From Streptomyces sp. R21 (GTDB taxonomy: Bacteria; Actinomycetota; Actinomycetes; Streptomycetales; Streptomycetaceae): a stretch of 64,000 bases of DNA. Location: positions 5,298,501-5,362,500 of the forward strand of contig NZ_CP163435.1 in NCBI RefSeq assembly GCF_041051975.1, in the 5' to 3' direction. A program made the position numbers and the translations under genes. Each line of letters starts with the position of its first letter. Position 1 is the stretch's first letter. The notes beneath the pieces were generated by a model that saw nothing but the letters and a program-made list of their open reading frames with translations, was not told where the DNA came from and did not search any database. Positions 63,624 through 64,000 of this stretch are shown here, one piece after another.

Positions 63624-64000
63624 GGCAGCCCCTCTGGCGCCGAGTTGACACCTCTTGCGCGAGGTACGTAATGTCCTCCGAGTTGTCCGGCGCCAGAGTC
63701 GACCTCGGTCGGTCCCCGGACAGCCATTCCGCAGGAATCCACCAATGAGTCGGCGATTCGTCGTCGAGGCTTCGGTGCGTGCTTTTGCGGAATGAGGAAT
63801 CTGCGTTCGAAAGGACGGCCCCCGATTAGCTCGGGAGCCAGGATTCCGCTAGAGTTCAACTCGTCGGAACGGCCCAACAGCCGCGAAGACGAACCCCGCT
63901 GACTGGGAATCAGGCCCGAAAGGATCTGATAGAGTCGGAACCGCCGGAAAGGGAAACGCGAAAGCGAAAACCTGGAAAGCGCCGAGGAAATCGGATCGGA
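63624..64000 (+). promoter_or_regulatory. Promoter and leader region of an rRNA operon (16S expected beyond the window)
   Basis: TTGACA (63645-63650) and TAATGT (63669-63674) form a promoter with an 18-bp spacer. Two further -10 boxes TAGAGT occur at 63851-63856 and 63930-63935. The sequence around CTAGAGTTCAACTCGTCGGA and ACCCCGCTGACTGGGAATCA resembles the multi-promoter rrn leaders of Streptomyces that I know. No coding sequence is present in the 377 bp. Confidence 0.75.

Overview
The window is chromosomal DNA from a Streptomyces or a very close actinobacterium. It is strongly GC-rich throughout, with many GTG starts and four-base stop/start overlaps. It also carries the actinomycete markers bldC, lsr2, vdh, a DUF3073 gene and mycothiol-type enzymes. 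From memory, the gene order (tadA, upp, dnaX, purD, purC, lsr2, purSQL, purF, purM, vdh, bldC, hrpA) matches the core region of Streptomyces chromosomes. Nothing was searched against a database.

Layout. 1-7.5 kb: tadA (partial) and its partner, a small basic gene, upp, a LytR_C membrane protein, a ParB-like small protein, a HerA-like ATPase, two small conserved genes, a DUF308 membrane protein and a glycosylase-like repair protein. Two degenerate repeat arrays (23-bp and about 34-bp periods) lie between genes here. 7.5-12.3 kb: an iron-box-controlled divergent locus with a siderophore-interacting reductase on one side and a four-gene operon on the other (Ntn acylase, siderophore-type GNAT, cupin, SDR). 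12.4-16.4 kb: a CopC/CopD fusion, a secreted beta-rich protein and a membrane protein. 16.4-22.2 kb: xdhA-xdhB-xdhC plus a guanine deaminase. Together these convert guanine to xanthine to urate, behind an operator-like promoter and a leader with a small ORF, and end in a long hairpin. 22.4-28.7 kb: an unfamiliar biosynthetic-looking set: cyclophilin-like/cucumopine-synthase-like protein, FAD amine oxidase, carbamoyltransferase, SRPBCC protein, histidine phosphatase and MFS exporter. 28.8-31.5 kb: tRNA-Ser, SRP RNA and dnaX. 31.6-53 kb: purine genes purD, purC, purS-purQ-purL, purF and purM. Interspersed are a possible inactive M48-like protein, a dimethylformamidase-like protein, a two-component/ABC exporter operon, three tRNA-Gly genes, lsr2, an MFS/TetR pair, a mycothiol-dependent enzyme and a META-domain lipoprotein. 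53-64 kb: DUF3073, vdh, a hypothetical, bldC, DUF6274, tRNA-Asp, hrpA, a small membrane protein, tRNA-Phe, a second tRNA-Asp and a conserved hypothetical. The window ends in what looks like the promoter/leader of an rRNA operon, with 16S expected just beyond.

How the genes work together. The purine genes carry out most steps from PRPP to AIR/SAICAR, and PurL is the small PurS/PurQ-dependent form. The xdh/guanine deaminase operon runs the opposite way, degrading purines. The iron-box locus reads as siderophore tailoring and iron release. The 22.4-28.7 kb block lies between ordinary core genes and next to a tRNA-Ser, so it may be an accessory insertion, and it is the best candidate for an undescribed pathway. 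A second notable item is the tRNA-Gly(UCC) at 42243-42314. Its D- and T-loop changes resemble those of staphylococcal cell-wall tRNAs.
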